Shown here piece after piece: positions 7,431-15,945 of a stretch of 20,613 nt of DNA (positions within the stretch are counted from its first letter, which is position 1; every line of letters starts with the position of its first letter). Made by a program: the position numbers and the translations under genes. A model generated the notes under the pieces. The model was not told the origin of the DNA, ran no database searches, and saw only the letters and a list, made by a program, of their open reading frames with translations. This DNA comes from Bacillota bacterium (lineage in GTDB: Bacteria; Bacillota; Bacilli; Paenibacillales; Paenibacillaceae): positions 1 through 20,613 of the forward strand of contig JAEWJS010000096.1 of NCBI GenBank assembly GCA_023386495.1. The letters are read 5' to 3'.

Positions 7431-8554
7431 CGCTCGACCATACGTCATCGGAGAACCAACGCTGCGCCGGATGCGGCGCGAAGCTGCAGACGGAGGCGCA
7501 GGAGAAGCCTGGCTACATTCCGGCAGCCGCCGCGAAGCGGGAACCGGCAATCTGCCAGCGCTGTTTCCGCATCAAAAATTACAATGAGGCATCGACCGTT
7601 GCGATCGACCAAGACGACTTCCTCCGCTTGCTGACCGGGATCGGCGCAACGAACAGCCTGGTCGTGCATATCGTGGACCTGTTCGACTTCGAGGGCAGCG
7701 TCATCTCGGGGCTTCAGCGATTCGTGGGCAATAATCCGGTCTTATTGGTCGTCAACAAGACCGACCTGCTGCCGAAGTCGACCAATCTCAATCGCATCCG
7801 CAACTGGGTGCAGCGCCAAGCCAAGGCCGCTGGTCTGCGGACCGTCGACATTGTGCTATGCAGCGCGATGAAGAACACCGGCCTCGATCATGTACTGGAA
7901 GCGTTCGAGGAGCATCGCAAGGGCCGCGACGTCTACGTCGTCGGCGCGACGAACGTGGGCAAGTCGACGCTAATTAACCGACTGATCCGCGACTACAGCG
8001 ATTTGGACCGCGAGTTGACCGTGTCCCGCTATCCGGGCACGACATTGGATGAGGTGCGGATCCCGCTCGATGACGGCAAGGCGATCATCGATACCCCGGG
8101 CATCGTCTACTCGTCGCGACTGACCGAGGTCGTGCCGCGCAGCGTACTGCAGTCGATCATGCCGGAGAAGCCGCTCAAGCCGTTAGTCTATCAATTGAAC
8201 GAAGGGCAGACGCTGTTCTTCGGCTCGCTGGCGCGGTTCGACTTCGCGAGAGGAGAGTCGCAGTCGTTCACCTGCTATATCTCGCCTGCCCTGAAAGTGC
8301 ACCGCACGAAGCTGGAGCGTGCCGATGAGCTCTATGCCGAGCATAAGGGCGAGTTGCTGGCGCCTCCGTCACGCGAACAATTGGAGGAGATTCCGGCCTG
8401 GACGCGTCACTCGCTGCGTATACCGCCAGGCGGCGCCACCGATATTATCATCTCGGGTCTTGGCTGGATTCATGCGAACAGTGCCCATGGCGCTTATGCA
8501 GAGGTATATGCGCCGAAGGGCGTGAAGGTATTGATTCGCGAAGCCTTGATCTAG
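7427..8554 (+). CDS. yqeH: Ribosome biogenesis GTPase YqeH
   Basis: Circularly permuted GTPase of 375 residues (366 in B. subtilis), required for 30S subunit assembly (established). A treble-clef zinc finger is formed by Cys13, Cys16, Cys43 and Cys46. The permuted order is visible: G4 (NKTD, residues 110-113) precedes G1 (GATNVGKS, 173-180), followed by the G2-region threonines in PGTT and G3 (DTPG, 222-225). The C-terminal domain is likely RNA- or protein-binding. The start is GTG at 7427, with AAGGAGG at 7413-7419. A short GC hairpin (AGGCC/GGCCT, 7400-7412) abuts that site. Confidence 0.96.
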   Translation: MTLDHTSSENQRCAGCGAKLQTEAQEKPGYIPAAAAKREPAICQRCFRIKNYNEASTVAIDQDDFLRLLTGIGATNSLVVHIVDLFDFEGSVISGLQRFVGNNPVLLVVNKTDLLPKSTNLNRIRNWVQRQAKAAGLRTVDIVLCSAMKNTGLDHVLEAFEEHRKGRDVYVVGATNVGKSTLINRLIRDYSDLDRELTVSRYPGTTLDEVRIPLDDGKAIIDTPGIVYSSRLTEVVPRSVLQSIMPEKPLKPLVYQLNEGQTLFFGSLARFDFARGESQSFTCYISPALKVHRTKLERADELYAEHKGELLAPPSREQLEEIPAWTRHSLRIPPGGATDIIISGLGWIHANSAHGAYAEVYAPKGVKVLIREALI

Positions 8555-8592
8555 GAGGGTTAGAGGACGCGTGTTGCCGGGAGAGGAGAGAG

Positions 8593-9504
8593 ATGTCATT
8601 GTCAGCAGTACAATCCATTGCGGCGGGGAACCTTGTCGATAGCCATACCGTGCTGTATGGCGTCATCGGCGATCCGATCCGACACTCGAAGTCGCCGGTC
8701 ATGATGAACCGCGCGTTCCGGGAGACCGGCGTGAACGGAATTTACACCGCCTTCCATATCACGCCGGATCGATTAGGGGCGTTCGTCGAAGGCGTGCGCG
8801 CCATGGGCATTCGCGGCGTCAATGTGACGATCCCGCATAAGATCGCGATCATGCCCTACTTGGACGCGATCGATCCGAGCGCCGAAGCGGTAGGCGCCGT
8901 GAACACCGTCGTGAATGATGGCGGACGGCTAACCGGCTATAATACGGACGGACTCGGTTACGTCCGTTCCTTGCGCGAGGAAGCGGAGGCGGAGCTTGCC
9001 GGCAAGCGAATCGTGCTGATCGGCGCGGGCGGGGCTGCCCGCGGCATTCTGCACGCGCTAGCTGCCGAGAAGCCTGCTTCGATCGTTATCGCGAATCGCA
9101 CGCCTGAGCGGGCCGAGACGCTGGCTGCCGAAGCAATCGGCGCGAGCAAGGCTGGCGTAGCCGCAGCGGTCGGCGCAGTCGGATCGGACGGCCTTCGCGG
9201 CGCATGCCAAGAGGCCGACATCGTCGTGAATACGACGTCGGTCGGGATGTCGCCCCATCCGGATGAACTGCCGATGGATATCGACGCTAACTGGCTGCGG
9301 CCAGGAGCCGTCGCCAGCGATATCGTCTACAATCCGATGAAGACGCGCTTCCTGCATGAAGCCGAAGCGGCGGGCTGCCGCATTCATGGCGGACTCGGCA
9401 TGTTCATCTACCAAGGCGCATACGCGTTCGAATACTGGACATCGCGGACGGCGCCGGCAGCAGCCATGCGCGAAGCGGTGCTCGAAGCTTTTCACAACCA
9501 ATAG
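8593..9504 (+). CDS. aroE: Shikimate dehydrogenase (NADP+)
   Basis: Protein of 303 residues catalysing reversible reduction of 3-dehydroshikimate to shikimate, step four of the shikimate pathway. Substrate-binding motifs are GDPIRHSKSP (about residues 26-35) and NVTIPHK with catalytic Lys83. Catalytic Asp119 is in GYNTDG. The nucleotide-binding loop is GAGGAARG (144-151), followed by the NADP-type NRTPER. The C-terminal GLGMFIYQGAYAFEYW is typical. The ATG has a GAGAGGAGAG site. The N-terminus is about 15 residues longer than usual, so a later start cannot be excluded. It lies in the cluster exactly where B. subtilis has its aroE (formerly aroD). Confidence 0.95.
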   Translation: MSLSAVQSIAAGNLVDSHTVLYGVIGDPIRHSKSPVMMNRAFRETGVNGIYTAFHITPDRLGAFVEGVRAMGIRGVNVTIPHKIAIMPYLDAIDPSAEAVGAVNTVVNDGGRLTGYNTDGLGYVRSLREEAEAELAGKRIVLIGAGGAARGILHALAAEKPASIVIANRTPERAETLAAEAIGASKAGVAAAVGAVGSDGLRGACQEADIVVNTTSVGMSPHPDELPMDIDANWLRPGAVASDIVYNPMKTRFLHEAEAAGCRIHGGLGMFIYQGAYAFEYWTSRTAPAAAMREAVLEAFHNQ

Positions 9505-9526
9505 ACAGCGAGAAAGAAGGATTAAG

Positions 9527-9817
9527 ATGCTTACGGGAAAACAAAAGAGGCACCTGCGATCGCTTGCGCACCACCTGACGCCGATCTTCCAAGTCGGCAA
9601 AGGCGGAACGAACGAGCATATCATCCGCCATATCGAAGAAGCGATCGAGACGCGCGAGCTGATTAAGGTGAACGTTCTGAACAACAATGCCGACGATCCG
9701 AGAGAGATCGGCGCGGAGCTGGCCAAGGGTGCCGGCGCGGAGCTCGTGCAAGTGATCGGCAAGACGATCGTACTGTACAAGGAATCGAAGGACCATAAGA
9801 CCATCGAGCTGCCATAG
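9527..9817 (+). CDS. yqeI: YhbY family RNA-binding protein (YqeI, CRM domain)
   Basis: Single CRM-domain protein of 96 residues, the same length as B. subtilis YqeI. It begins MLTGKQKRHLRSLAHHL and has the CRM loop VGKGGTNEHIIRHI, corresponding to the conserved GxxG RNA-contact loop, followed by ELIKVNVLNN and the C-terminal GKTIVLYKES. YhbY of E. coli associates with pre-50S particles (established), so a role in large-subunit assembly is likely. The start at 9527 has AGAAAGAAGG upstream. The gene sits 22 bases after aroE. Confidence 0.94.
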   Translation: MLTGKQKRHLRSLAHHLTPIFQVGKGGTNEHIIRHIEEAIETRELIKVNVLNNNADDPREIGAELAKGAGAELVQVIGKTIVLYKESKDHKTIELP

Positions 9818-9841
9818 TCGGCTCCGATGCGGGAGGTGTCG

Positions 9842-10441
9842 ATGAGACGCATGATTCATGTCGGACTAATGGGCGGCACGTTCGACCCGATTCACGTGGG
9901 GCATCTGATCGCCGCCGAGGCCGCTAGAGAAGCCTGCGGCCTGGATGCCGTCTGGTTCATCCCGTCCGCGGTTACGCCGCTTAAGGACGGCTTGCCGCAA
10001 GCCAGCAGCGAGCAGCGTCTCGAGATGGTGCGATGCGCGGTCGGCTCGCAGCCGAATTGCCGCGCGATGGACATCGAGCTTGCGCGCGGCGGCGTCTCGT
10101 ACACGATCGATACGGTGAGCGAGCTAGAGGCGCAGAACCCGGGCTGCACGTTCAGCTATATCATCGGCGCGGATCGCATCAATGATCTGACAGCATGGCA
10201 TCGGATCGAAGAGCTTGCGTCGCGCGTCTCGTTCATCGGGCTCGCTCGACCGGGACATGACGTTGATCATGCGCAGCTGCCGCCCTACATACGCGAGAAG
10301 CTGCGCATTGCGAACATGCCGCAGCTCGACATCTCCTCGACCGACATTCGCAGGCGAAGGGCGGAAGGGCGTTCGATCCGCTATTTGGTACCGGACGAGG
10401 TCTACCATTATATCGTAAGGAATGACTTGTATGGAGCGTAA
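9842..10441 (+). CDS. nadD: Nicotinate-nucleotide adenylyltransferase
   Basis: Protein of 199 residues that converts nicotinate mononucleotide and ATP to nicotinate adenine dinucleotide in NAD synthesis. The nucleotidyltransferase signature GGTFDPIHVGH occupies residues 11-21, and the second signature ISSTDIRRR near the C-terminus binds ATP phosphates. The motif FIIGADRINDL-type segment appears as YIIGADRIND. ATG 9842 is chosen because GGGAGGTG (9831-9838) lies just upstream; an earlier in-frame ATG at 9827 precedes that site. The stop overlaps the yqeK start by about ten bases, suggesting coupled translation. Confidence 0.95.
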   Translation: MRRMIHVGLMGGTFDPIHVGHLIAAEAAREACGLDAVWFIPSAVTPLKDGLPQASSEQRLEMVRCAVGSQPNCRAMDIELARGGVSYTIDTVSELEAQNPGCTFSYIIGADRINDLTAWHRIEELASRVSFIGLARPGHDVDHAQLPPYIREKLRIANMPQLDISSTDIRRRRAEGRSIRYLVPDEVYHYIVRNDLYGA

Positions 10442-11006
10442 TGCATTGCTTGAAGCGGTCCGAGGCCAGATGCCCGAGAAGCGCTGGAATCACACGCTCG
10501 GCGTCATGGAGACGTCCGTCATATTGGCGAAGCGATTCGGTGCCGACCCTGAGAAGGCCGATCTTGCTGCCATCCTGCACGATGTAGCCAAATATTGGCC
10601 CATCGACCGCATGGCGGAGACGATCCGGGACGGGGGGCTGCCTGCTGAGCTGCTGGAACAGGATAAGGAACTGTGGCATGCACACGTAGGCGCGTACGCA
10701 GCCGCAACGGAATACGGCGTGAACGATGAGGACGTGTTGAATGCGATCCGGTATCACACGTCGGGCAGGGAAGGCATGAGCAAACTGGAGATGGTGGTCT
10801 GCCTCGCCGATTATATGGAGCCGGGCCGCAGCTTTCCCGGCGTGGATAAGATACGGGAATTGGCAGAGCATAGTCTCGAGAGGGCTTTGATAGCGGGCTT
10901 CGATACGACGATCGCTCATCTGCTGGAGAAGGGCAAACGGATCGATCCGCAGTCCGTTCTGGCACGGAACGATCTCATCATGCGCATGAAGAAGGAGGCC
11001 GATTGA
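10431..11006 (+). CDS. yqeK: YqeK, HD-domain bis(5'-nucleosyl)-tetraphosphatase (symmetrical)
   Basis: HD-superfamily hydrolase of 191 residues (186 in B. subtilis). The family splits diadenosine tetraphosphate symmetrically to two ADP (established). Metal-binding residues visible are His21 in RWNHTLGV, His50-Asp51 in ILHDVAK, the later HAHVGAYAA and RYHTSGREGM histidines, and the Asp in CLADYMEP. The ATG at 10431 has a better-spaced AAGGA site than an alternative ATG at 10422. It overlaps nadD upstream and shares its TGA with the rsfS ATG (TGATG) downstream. Confidence 0.95.
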   Translation: MERNALLEAVRGQMPEKRWNHTLGVMETSVILAKRFGADPEKADLAAILHDVAKYWPIDRMAETIRDGGLPAELLEQDKELWHAHVGAYAAATEYGVNDEDVLNAIRYHTSGREGMSKLEMVVCLADYMEPGRSFPGVDKIRELAEHSLERALIAGFDTTIAHLLEKGKRIDPQSVLARNDLIMRMKKEAD

Positions 11007-11350
11007 TGATACAACCAGATGAATTGATGCAAGTCGTAGTGGCTGCGGCGGAAGAGAAGAAAGCGAATCGTATCGTGGCATTGAACCTGCAGGGCGTGTC
11101 GCTGGTCGCGGATTATTTTATTATCTGCCACGGCAACTCGGATACGCAGGTGCTCGCGATCACGACGGAGATCCGCAAGCGTGCAGAGGAGAAGGGCGCC
11201 CGCATTCGCGGCGTGGAAGGCACCGATTCGGCTCGTTGGGTGCTGCTTGACCTGGGCGATGTCGTCGTGCATGTCTTCCATCGCGATGAGCGCGACTATT
11301 ACAGCTTGGAACGTCTATGGGCTGACGCGAAGGTCGTGGAATTCGCATGA
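11006..11350 (+). CDS. rsfS: Ribosomal silencing factor RsfS
   Basis: Protein of 114 residues (B. subtilis YqeL, 118). RsfS binds uL14 on the 50S subunit and blocks subunit joining when nutrients are scarce (established). Family features are ADYFIICHGNSDTQV, the RIRGVEGTDSARWVLLDLGDVVVHVFH core and RDYYSLERLW near the end. AAGGAGG lies about eight bases before the ATG. A TTG three bases upstream is in frame but less likely. The end overlaps the next gene as ATGA. Confidence 0.96.
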   Translation: MIQPDELMQVVVAAAEEKKANRIVALNLQGVSLVADYFIICHGNSDTQVLAITTEIRKRAEEKGARIRGVEGTDSARWVLLDLGDVVVHVFHRDERDYYSLERLWADAKVVEFA

Positions 11351-12252
11351 GCCTGACGGCCGGGACGATAATCAAGATGACCGCGGCGCGCGAGGTTCCT
11401 CCGAACGGTTATTTCCTGTCGGACGGCGAACAAGACGTTCTGCTGCCGTACGCCGAGATCGTCGGCTCCCGGCCGATGCCCGGCGATGAGGTCGAGGTAT
11501 TCCTCTATTACGACACCGAGGATCGGCTGGCCGCGACGATGAAGAGGCCTCTCTTGACGCTCGGGGGCCTGGCCAGGCTAGCAGTCGCGGACATTCATCC
11601 GCGCTTCGGCTGCTTCCTCGAGATGGGTCTCGGACGGCAGCTGCTGCTGCCGTTCGCAGAGCTGCCGGAGGAGCAGGAATATCGGCCGCGGCGCGGCGAC
11701 GAAGTGTTCGTGCGGATGGCGCACGACAAGGTCGGACGCCTCGTCGCGAAGCTGGCGGGCGAAGAGGATCTCGCGCCGCTCGTGTTCAGCGCGCCTGCGA
11801 GCTGGCAGAATGCCTGGGTTGGCGGGTGGGTTACGAAGCCGCTGAAAATGGGGGCTTTCGTCGTGCTGGACGGCGGGGTTACTGGGTTCGGCGTATACGG
11901 CCTGATTCCGTCTGCGGAACGTGCGCGGCCGCTGCGGCTCGGCGAGCGGGTCGAAGTGCGCGTGACGTTCATTCGCGAGGATGGACGCGTGAATCTATCG
12001 ATGTACCAGCGCAAGGAAGTCGGCCGCTTGGAAGATTCGGAGCGGATTCTCGCATTCCTGAAGGAACGGCCGACAGGCGCAATGCCGTACTCGGACGAAT
12101 CGCCGGCCGATATCATCAAGCAGAAATTCGGCATCAGCAAGTCCGCCTTCAAGCGGGCGCTCGGCAAGCTGATGCGCGACGGAATCGTCGTGCAGAAGGG
12201 GAGCTGGACGCATCTGTCGGACAGCCCTGCGGAATCGGAGAACGGTAGCTAG
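11347..12252 (+). CDS. cvfB: CvfB/YitL-like S1 RNA-binding protein
   Basis: Protein of 301 residues resembling the conserved virulence factor B family (B. subtilis YitL). It has tandem S1-like OB folds: residues about 1-65 (ending EVEVFLYYDTEDRLAATMKRP), about 70-135 (ADIHPRFGCFLEMG...LLLPFAEL), and about 150-220 (MGAFVVLDGGVTGFGVYGLIPSAE...GRVNLSMY). A C-terminal winged-helix follows (about 230-290, IIKQKFGISKSAFKRALGKLMRDG). CvfB binds RNA and affects virulence in Staphylococcus aureus (established); its role here is unknown. It overlaps the rsfS stop. This family is not part of the B. subtilis yqe-com cluster, so it is an insertion relative to that order. Confidence 0.88.
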   Translation: MSLTAGTIIKMTAAREVPPNGYFLSDGEQDVLLPYAEIVGSRPMPGDEVEVFLYYDTEDRLAATMKRPLLTLGGLARLAVADIHPRFGCFLEMGLGRQLLLPFAELPEEQEYRPRRGDEVFVRMAHDKVGRLVAKLAGEEDLAPLVFSAPASWQNAWVGGWVTKPLKMGAFVVLDGGVTGFGVYGLIPSAERARPLRLGERVEVRVTFIREDGRVNLSMYQRKEVGRLEDSERILAFLKERPTGAMPYSDESPADIIKQKFGISKSAFKRALGKLMRDGIVVQKGSWTHLSDSPAESENGS

Positions 12253-12320
12253 GTGCGGTGTTGGGGGGCGCGGGCATATGCTGTTGCCGCGGCCTTTGCG
12301 CCGTAAGAGATGGGGGCCTT

Positions 12321-13094
12321 ATGCGAGCTTATAAGCAATTTGCGTCGGTATACGACCGACTGATGGAGGACATGCCCTACGCGGAATGGCTGCGGTTCGC
12401 CAGGCAGGCCTGGGAGAAGTTCGGCATGCCGGAGACGGTCGTCGACCTGGGCTGCGGGACGGGCAGCATGTCGATCCCGCTGGCCAAGTCGGGTTTCAAG
12501 GTGTTCGGCATCGACCTCTCGGCCGACATGCTGACGATCGCCCGCAGCAAGTGGGACGAGTCGCCGCAGCAGGCGATCCGTTCCGGCAGCGGCTCCATAC
12601 GCTGGCTGCAGCAGGATATGCGGGATTGGGAACTGCCGGAGCCTGTCGATGCGGTCGTGTCGTTCTGCGATTGCGTCAACTACCTGCTCCAGGAGAAGGA
12701 CGTCGAAGCGGCGTTCCGCAGAACATGCCAGGGACTGCGTGCAGGCGGCGTATTCCTGTTCGACGTTCATGCCCCCAAGCAGCTGCAGCGTTACGCAGAG
12801 GAGCAGCCGTTCACGCTCGACGAGCGGGATGTCGCGTATATATGGACCAGCGAACTGGATGCCGACCGGATGGAGATCGAGCATCATCTGACGATATTCG
12901 CGCGCGAAGGGAACGAACGCGACGCGCGGTTCATCCGGTTCGAAGAGGTGCATCAGCAGCGCGCTTACAGTCCGGCTTGGCTGCGTGGCGCCCTGCAGCG
13001 TGCCGGGTTCACGCGGATCGAGCTTTATGCCGATTTCGCGTGGGATGCGGCAACGGAGGAATCGGAGCGGCTGTTTTTCCTGGCGGTTAAATAG
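12321..13094 (+). CDS. yqeM: Class I SAM-dependent methyltransferase, YqeM type
   Basis: Protein of 257 residues (247 in B. subtilis YqeM). It begins with the characteristic MRAYKQFASVYDRLMEDMPY. SAM motif I is VVDLGCGTGSMSIPLA at residues 40-55, motif II is VFGIDLSADML, and the acidic DAVVSFCDCVNYL corresponds to motif IV. The substrate is unknown. ATG 12321 is chosen from homology; the upstream GGGGG is a weak ribosome binding site, and the 68-base gap after cvfB shows no terminator. It is probably the last gene of the cluster, since a strong promoter for leuS begins eight bases after its stop. Confidence 0.9.
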   Translation: MRAYKQFASVYDRLMEDMPYAEWLRFARQAWEKFGMPETVVDLGCGTGSMSIPLAKSGFKVFGIDLSADMLTIARSKWDESPQQAIRSGSGSIRWLQQDMRDWELPEPVDAVVSFCDCVNYLLQEKDVEAAFRRTCQGLRAGGVFLFDVHAPKQLQRYAEEQPFTLDERDVAYIWTSELDADRMEIEHHLTIFAREGNERDARFIRFEEVHQQRAYSPAWLRGALQRAGFTRIELYADFAWDAATEESERLFFLAVK

Positions 13095-13102
13095 CTCGCT
13101 TC

Positions 13103-13131
13103 TTGACAGGCGCAGTCAGCTTTTCTATAAT
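13103..13131 (+). promoter_or_regulatory. Consensus SigA promoter of leuS
   Basis: TTGACA at 13103-13108 and TATAAT at 13126-13131 are separated by exactly 17 bases, a perfect consensus. Transcription should begin near 13138 and give a leader of about 320 bases before leuS. The promoter begins only eight bases after the yqeM stop. Confidence 0.92.
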
Positions 13132-13137
13132 CGAACT

Positions 13138-13414
13138 AACATTTTTCAACAATCGATGAAGCGATGAAGAGGAGCAGTACTTCTGAAGCGGTCCGGAACA
13201 GAGAGTCGGCGGGTGGTGCAAGCCGAACCGGAAGCGGAAGGAACTCGCCTTGGAGCAGCAGCCGCGAACGCCGTCATGGCCTCAGCGCTGCCGTCAAGCC
13301 CGCGATAAGGGCGTCGAGTGAACGGCGGCATAGCATGCCTGCCGTTAACTAGGGTGGTACCGCGGGAATTATAACTCTCGTCCCTAGCCATAGAGCTAGC
13401 GACGAGGGTTTTTT
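13138..13414 (+). ncRNA. T-box riboswitch (leucine type) upstream of leuS
   Basis: The invariant T-box AGGGTGGTACCGCG is at 13351-13364. Upstream, ATGAAGAGGAGCAGTA (from about 13162) resembles the Stem I base, and GGGTGGTGCAAGCC the distal loop. GAACTCGCC at 13241-13249 places a Leu CTC codon (13244-13246) where the specifier is expected. The TGGT of the T-box would pair with an ACCA tRNA 3' end, consistent with the A discriminator of bacterial tRNA-Leu. An AACGGC-GGCA/TGCC-GCCGTT hairpin at 13321-13346 fits Stem III. Uncharged tRNA-Leu would stabilise the antiterminator and switch on leuS. T-box identity is certain; the specifier is inferred from position. Confidence 0.93.
13375..13414 (+). 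terminator. Regulated terminator of the leuS T-box
   Basis: CTCTCGTC at 13375-13382 pairs with GACGAGGG at 13401-13408 (one U-G pair). An inner CTAGC/GCTAG stem and six Ts (13409-13414) complete it. It lies just after the T-box and is mutually exclusive with the antiterminator. Confidence 0.9.
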
Positions 13415-13457
13415 CATTTGTGTCTAGCTGTGATCACGTTGTAGAGGGGTAATTCAG

Positions 13458-15896
13458 ATGAGTCAAGAACAGACAAGAGGTTATCATCCGCAGTCGATTG
13501 AGCCGAAGTGGCAGGCGTACTGGGACGAGAATCAGACGTTTCGCACGACCGAGGATCCGGGCAAGCCGAAATTTTACGCGCTCGACATGTTCCCGTATCC
13601 TTCGGGCTCCGGGCTGCACGTCGGCCATCCGGAGGGCTACACCGCGACGGATATCGTGGCCCGCTACAAGCGGATGCGCGGCTATAACGTGCTCCATCCG
13701 ATGGGCTGGGACGCCTTCGGCCTGCCGGCGGAGCAGCATGCGCTCAATACGGGCGAGCATCCGCGGGAATTCACGGTGCTCAACATCGATAACTTCCGCC
13801 GCCAGATCAAGTCGCTCGGCTTCTCGTACGATTGGGATCGCGAGATCAGCACGACGGACCCGGAGTATTATAAGTGGACGCAGTGGATTTTTATCCAGCT
13901 GTATAAGAAGGGGTTAGCGTACGTCGCGGAAGTGCCGGTCAACTGGTGTCCGGCGCTCGGCACGGTGCTGGCGAACGAAGAGGTCATCGACGGCCTCAGC
14001 GAACGCGGCGGCCACCCGGTCATCCGCAAGCCGATGCGGCAGTGGATTCTGCGCATCACCGAGTATGCGGAGCGCCTGCTGGAGGACCTGGAGGAGCTGG
14101 ATTGGTCGGAGAGCATCAAGGACATGCAGCGCAACTGGATCGGCAAGTCCACGGGCGCCGAGGTGACGTTCGCGATCGAAGGACATGCGGACGCTTCGCT
14201 CGTCGTATTCACGACCCGGCCGGATACGCTGTTCGGTGCCACGTACTGCGTGCTGGCGCCTGAGCACGAGCTCGTCGCGAAGATCGCAACCGATGCGCAG
14301 CGTGCCGCGGTAGAGGCTTACCAAGAGACCGCTGCGCGCAAAAGCGACCTGGAGCGTACCGACCTCGCGAAGACGAAGTCCGGCGTGTTCACGGGTGCGT
14401 ATGCGATCAATCCGGTGAATGGCGCGAAGGTGCCGATCTGGATTGCCGACTATGTCTTGGCCGGTTACGGCACAGGGGCCATTATGGCGGTGCCCGGTCA
14501 CGACCAGCGGGACTGGGAGTTCGCGAAGCAGTTCGAGCTGCCGATCATCGAAGTCGTTCAGGGCGGTGACGTGAGCAAGGAAGCCTACGCGGGCGACGGA
14601 CCGCATGTCAATTCCGGCCTTCTCGACGGCTTGAACAACGAGGCAGCGATCGCGAAGATGATCGAATGGCTCGAGCAGCAAGGCAAGGGCAAAGGCAAGG
14701 TCACGTACCGGCTGCGCGATTGGCTGTTCAGCCGCCAGCGCTACTGGGGCGAGCCGATCCCGATTCTCCATCTGGAAGACGGCACGATGAAGCCGGTGCC
14801 GGAGTCGGAGTTGCCTCTGTTGTTGCCGGATCTGGAGGAATTCAAGCCGTCGGGGACCGGGGAATCGCCGCTTGCGAACGCGACGGACTGGGTCAACACG
14901 ATCGATCCCGAGACAGGCATGAAAGCGCGCCGCGAGACGAACACGATGCCGCAATGGGCAGGAAGCTGCTGGTACTACCTGCGCTTCATTGACCCGCACA
15001 ACGAGGAAGCGCTCTGTTCGCCCGAGAAGCAGAAGGAATGGCTGCCGGTCGACCTGTACATCGGCGGAGCCGAGCATGCGGTGCTCCACCTGCTGTATGC
15101 GCGATTCTGGCATAAGGTGCTGTACGACCTAGGCGTCGTCGCGACGAAGGAGCCGTTCCACAAGCTCGTCAATCAAGGCATGATTCTCGGTACGAACAAT
15201 GAGAAAATGAGCAAGTCGCGCGGCAATGTCATTAACCCGGACGATATCGTGAACGAATACGGCGCGGACACGCTGCGGATGTACGAGATGTTCATGGGAC
15301 CGCTGGAGGCGACGAAGCCTTGGAACACGAACGGCGTCGAAGGGTCCTTCCGGTTCTTGAGCCGCGTGTGGCGGCTGTTCGTCACGGAGGAAGGCACGCT
15401 AAACCCAGCCATCGCCGATGACGGAGGCAGCGACGCATTCAAGCGCGTCTGGCACCGTTCGATCAAGAAGGTTACCGAGGATTACGAGAATCTGCGATTC
15501 AATACGGCAATCAGCCAGATGATGATCTTCGTCAACGAGGCATACAAGGCAGACAGCTTGCCTCGCAAGGCAATGGCGGACTTCCTGCAGCTGCTGTCGC
15601 CGATCGCCCCGCATATCGCCGAAGAGCTGTGGGCGAGACTCGGCCATCGCGAATCGATTACGTATGCGGCATGGCCGGCCTTCGAGGAAGCTTGGACGGT
15701 TGACCAAGAAGTCGAGATCGTCGTGCAGGTGAACGGCAAAATCGTCGAGCGCATGGCGATCGCGGCGGATATGGCAGAGGCGGACATGGAGAGCCTGGCG
15801 AAGTCGAACGCGAAGGTTCAAGAAGCGATTGCCGGCAAGACCGTCCGCAAGACGGTCGTCGTCAAGGGCAAGCTCGTCAACATCGTAGCGAATTAA
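13458..15896 (+). CDS. leuS: Leucyl-tRNA synthetase
   Basis: Class I aminoacyl-tRNA synthetase of 812 residues (804 in B. subtilis) that charges tRNA-Leu. The HIGH-type motif is HVGH at residues 54-57 in MFPYPSGSGLHVGHPEGY. The CP1 editing domain includes FTTRPDTLFGATY and the later GTGAIMAVPGHDQRDWEFA. KMSKS is at 583-587 in NNEKMSKSRGNVINPDD. The anticodon-binding and C-terminal domains are complete, ending VRKTVVVKGKLVNIVAN. An AGAGGGGT site precedes the ATG. Expression is under the T-box. Its position between yqeM and comER is unlike B. subtilis, where leuS lies elsewhere. Confidence 0.98.
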   Translation: MSQEQTRGYHPQSIEPKWQAYWDENQTFRTTEDPGKPKFYALDMFPYPSGSGLHVGHPEGYTATDIVARYKRMRGYNVLHPMGWDAFGLPAEQHALNTGEHPREFTVLNIDNFRRQIKSLGFSYDWDREISTTDPEYYKWTQWIFIQLYKKGLAYVAEVPVNWCPALGTVLANEEVIDGLSERGGHPVIRKPMRQWILRITEYAERLLEDLEELDWSESIKDMQRNWIGKSTGAEVTFAIEGHADASLVVFTTRPDTLFGATYCVLAPEHELVAKIATDAQRAAVEAYQETAARKSDLERTDLAKTKSGVFTGAYAINPVNGAKVPIWIADYVLAGYGTGAIMAVPGHDQRDWEFAKQFELPIIEVVQGGDVSKEAYAGDGPHVNSGLLDGLNNEAAIAKMIEWLEQQGKGKGKVTYRLRDWLFSRQRYWGEPIPILHLEDGTMKPVPESELPLLLPDLEEFKPSGTGESPLANATDWVNTIDPETGMKARRETNTMPQWAGSCWYYLRFIDPHNEEALCSPEKQKEWLPVDLYIGGAEHAVLHLLYARFWHKVLYDLGVVATKEPFHKLVNQGMILGTNNEKMSKSRGNVINPDDIVNEYGADTLRMYEMFMGPLEATKPWNTNGVEGSFRFLSRVWRLFVTEEGTLNPAIADDGGSDAFKRVWHRSIKKVTEDYENLRFNTAISQMMIFVNEAYKADSLPRKAMADFLQLLSPIAPHIAEELWARLGHRESITYAAWPAFEEAWTVDQEVEIVVQVNGKIVERMAIAADMAEADMESLAKSNAKVQEAIAGKTVRKTVVVKGKLVNIVAN

Positions 15897-15913
15897 TCGG
15901 CGGAGACAGACGA

Positions 15914-15945
15914 AGCCCGCTGGCGGGCCATGCCTGCAGCGGGCT
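15914..15945. terminator. Possible bidirectional terminator between leuS and comER
   Basis: AGCCCGCT at 15914-15921 and AGCGGGCT at 15938-15945 form an 8-bp stem with a 16-base loop between two convergent genes. It overlaps the comER stop by two bases. Neither side has a good T-run, so termination efficiency is uncertain. Confidence 0.5.

Noticed and set aside
13914..15113. A 399-residue minus-strand open frame opposite leuS
   Set aside because: It is antisense to conserved leuS sequence and its composition (Arg, His, Leu, Val) is typical of a complementary-strand shadow.
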